Positions 63,864 to 64,000 of a stretch of DNA of 64,000 nucleotides are shown here, piece by piece. The notes beneath the pieces were generated by a model that ran no database searches, was not told the origin of the DNA, and saw only the letters and a program-made list of their open reading frames with translations. Both the position numbers and the translations under genes were made by a program. This DNA is from an uncultured Sphingomonadales bacterium. GTDB lineage: Bacteria; Pseudomonadota; Alphaproteobacteria; Sphingomonadales; Sphingomonadaceae. The stretch covers positions 20,734-84,733 of the forward strand of contig CAILBC010000030.1 in assembly GCA_903832325.1 (NCBI GenBank). Reading direction: 5' to 3'. The number at the start of each line of letters is the position of its first letter. The first letter of the stretch is position 1.

Positions 63864-64000
63864 GCTCAGGACCTATTAAAAGCCTTGCATAACCGACGAT
63901 TGATTGATTCAATGGTGGCGCAAGGAGGCGTTGCCATGAGCGATTTGATTTGGTTGTCAGACGCGCAAATGCAGGAGATTGCACCATATTTCCCGTTGTC
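63864..64000 (+). mobile_element. IS5-family insertion sequence, left end
   Basis: A transposase of IS5 type starts at 63936, and the preceding 70 bp (GGACCTATTAAAAGCC...) are probably its terminal region. The right end is outside the window, so the inverted repeats and target duplication cannot be checked. Confidence 0.7.
63936..64000 (+). CDS. IS5-family transposase, N-terminal fragment
   Basis: The first 21 codons read MSDLIWLSDAQMQEIAPYFP, the usual N-terminus of IS5-group (DDE) transposases. An AAGGAGG site stands 8 bp upstream. The frame is open at the window end. Confidence 0.85.
   Translation, partial: MSDLIWLSDAQMQEIAPYFPL

Overview
The window looks like chromosomal DNA of a high-GC alphaproteobacterium, most likely a sphingomonad (Novosphingobium/Sphingomonas type). 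The reasons are several TonB-dependent receptors, a TPR-sulfotransferase beside them, a KshA-like Rieske oxygenase, an MbfA-type ferritin/VIT1 protein and intergenic palindromes of the kind common in this group. This placement rests on gene content only. No tRNA, rRNA or CRISPR array was seen.

Layout. 1-6.9 kb: a FAD-linked oxidase/cytochrome pair with a divergent TetR gene, a DCC-family protein, an EamA transporter divergent from a MocR regulator, PPK2, and a MocA/XdhC pair. 6.9-20.2 kb, the core of the window: two divergent operons for periplasmic quinone-cofactor amine dehydrogenases. On the minus strand lies aauBEDA plus a monohaem cytochrome c (aromatic amine dehydrogenase, cofactor tryptophan tryptophylquinone, TTQ), followed without a break by xdhC and a MocA-like gene. 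On the plus strand lies a complete qhpADCBGFE operon (quinohemoprotein amine dehydrogenase, cofactor cysteine tryptophylquinone, CTQ), with its radical SAM enzyme, flavin monooxygenase, ABC exporter and leader protease. A TetR regulator sits between them, and both operon promoters carry the same TTGAC-N6-TGGACAGG-Y-GT element. 20.2-31.8 kb: three paralogous TonB-dependent receptors with matching upstream elements and terminators, then a TPR-sulfotransferase. They may import substrate for the amine dehydrogenases, but that is inference from position.

31.8-33 kb: a 1.2-kb gene-free stretch with composite hairpins, a three-fold 47-bp repeat and an inverted pair of DnaA-box-like sites. 33-42 kb: argG, a MATE exporter, a calpain-like cysteine protease with an octapeptide-repeat N-terminus, an unknown protein, a cyclopropane fatty acid synthase-like enzyme and a PhzF protein. 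42-54 kb: envelope and stress genes (proline-rich lipoprotein, nitronate monooxygenase, LysR, two pirins, OsmC, His-rich periplasmic protein, CsbD, small membrane protein, alpha/beta hydrolase, glycine-zipper protein, MbfA). 53-59.6 kb: a LuxR-type regulator and a tight catabolic operon (20-codon leader ORF, acyl-CoA synthetase, amidohydrolase, Rieske oxygenase, amidase) of unknown substrate. 60-64 kb: two tandem, partly homogenised membrane PDZ/GAF-like proteins, then the start of an IS5-family transposase cut by the window edge.

The high GC content produces very long antisense open frames over real genes. These were left out on protein-family grounds.
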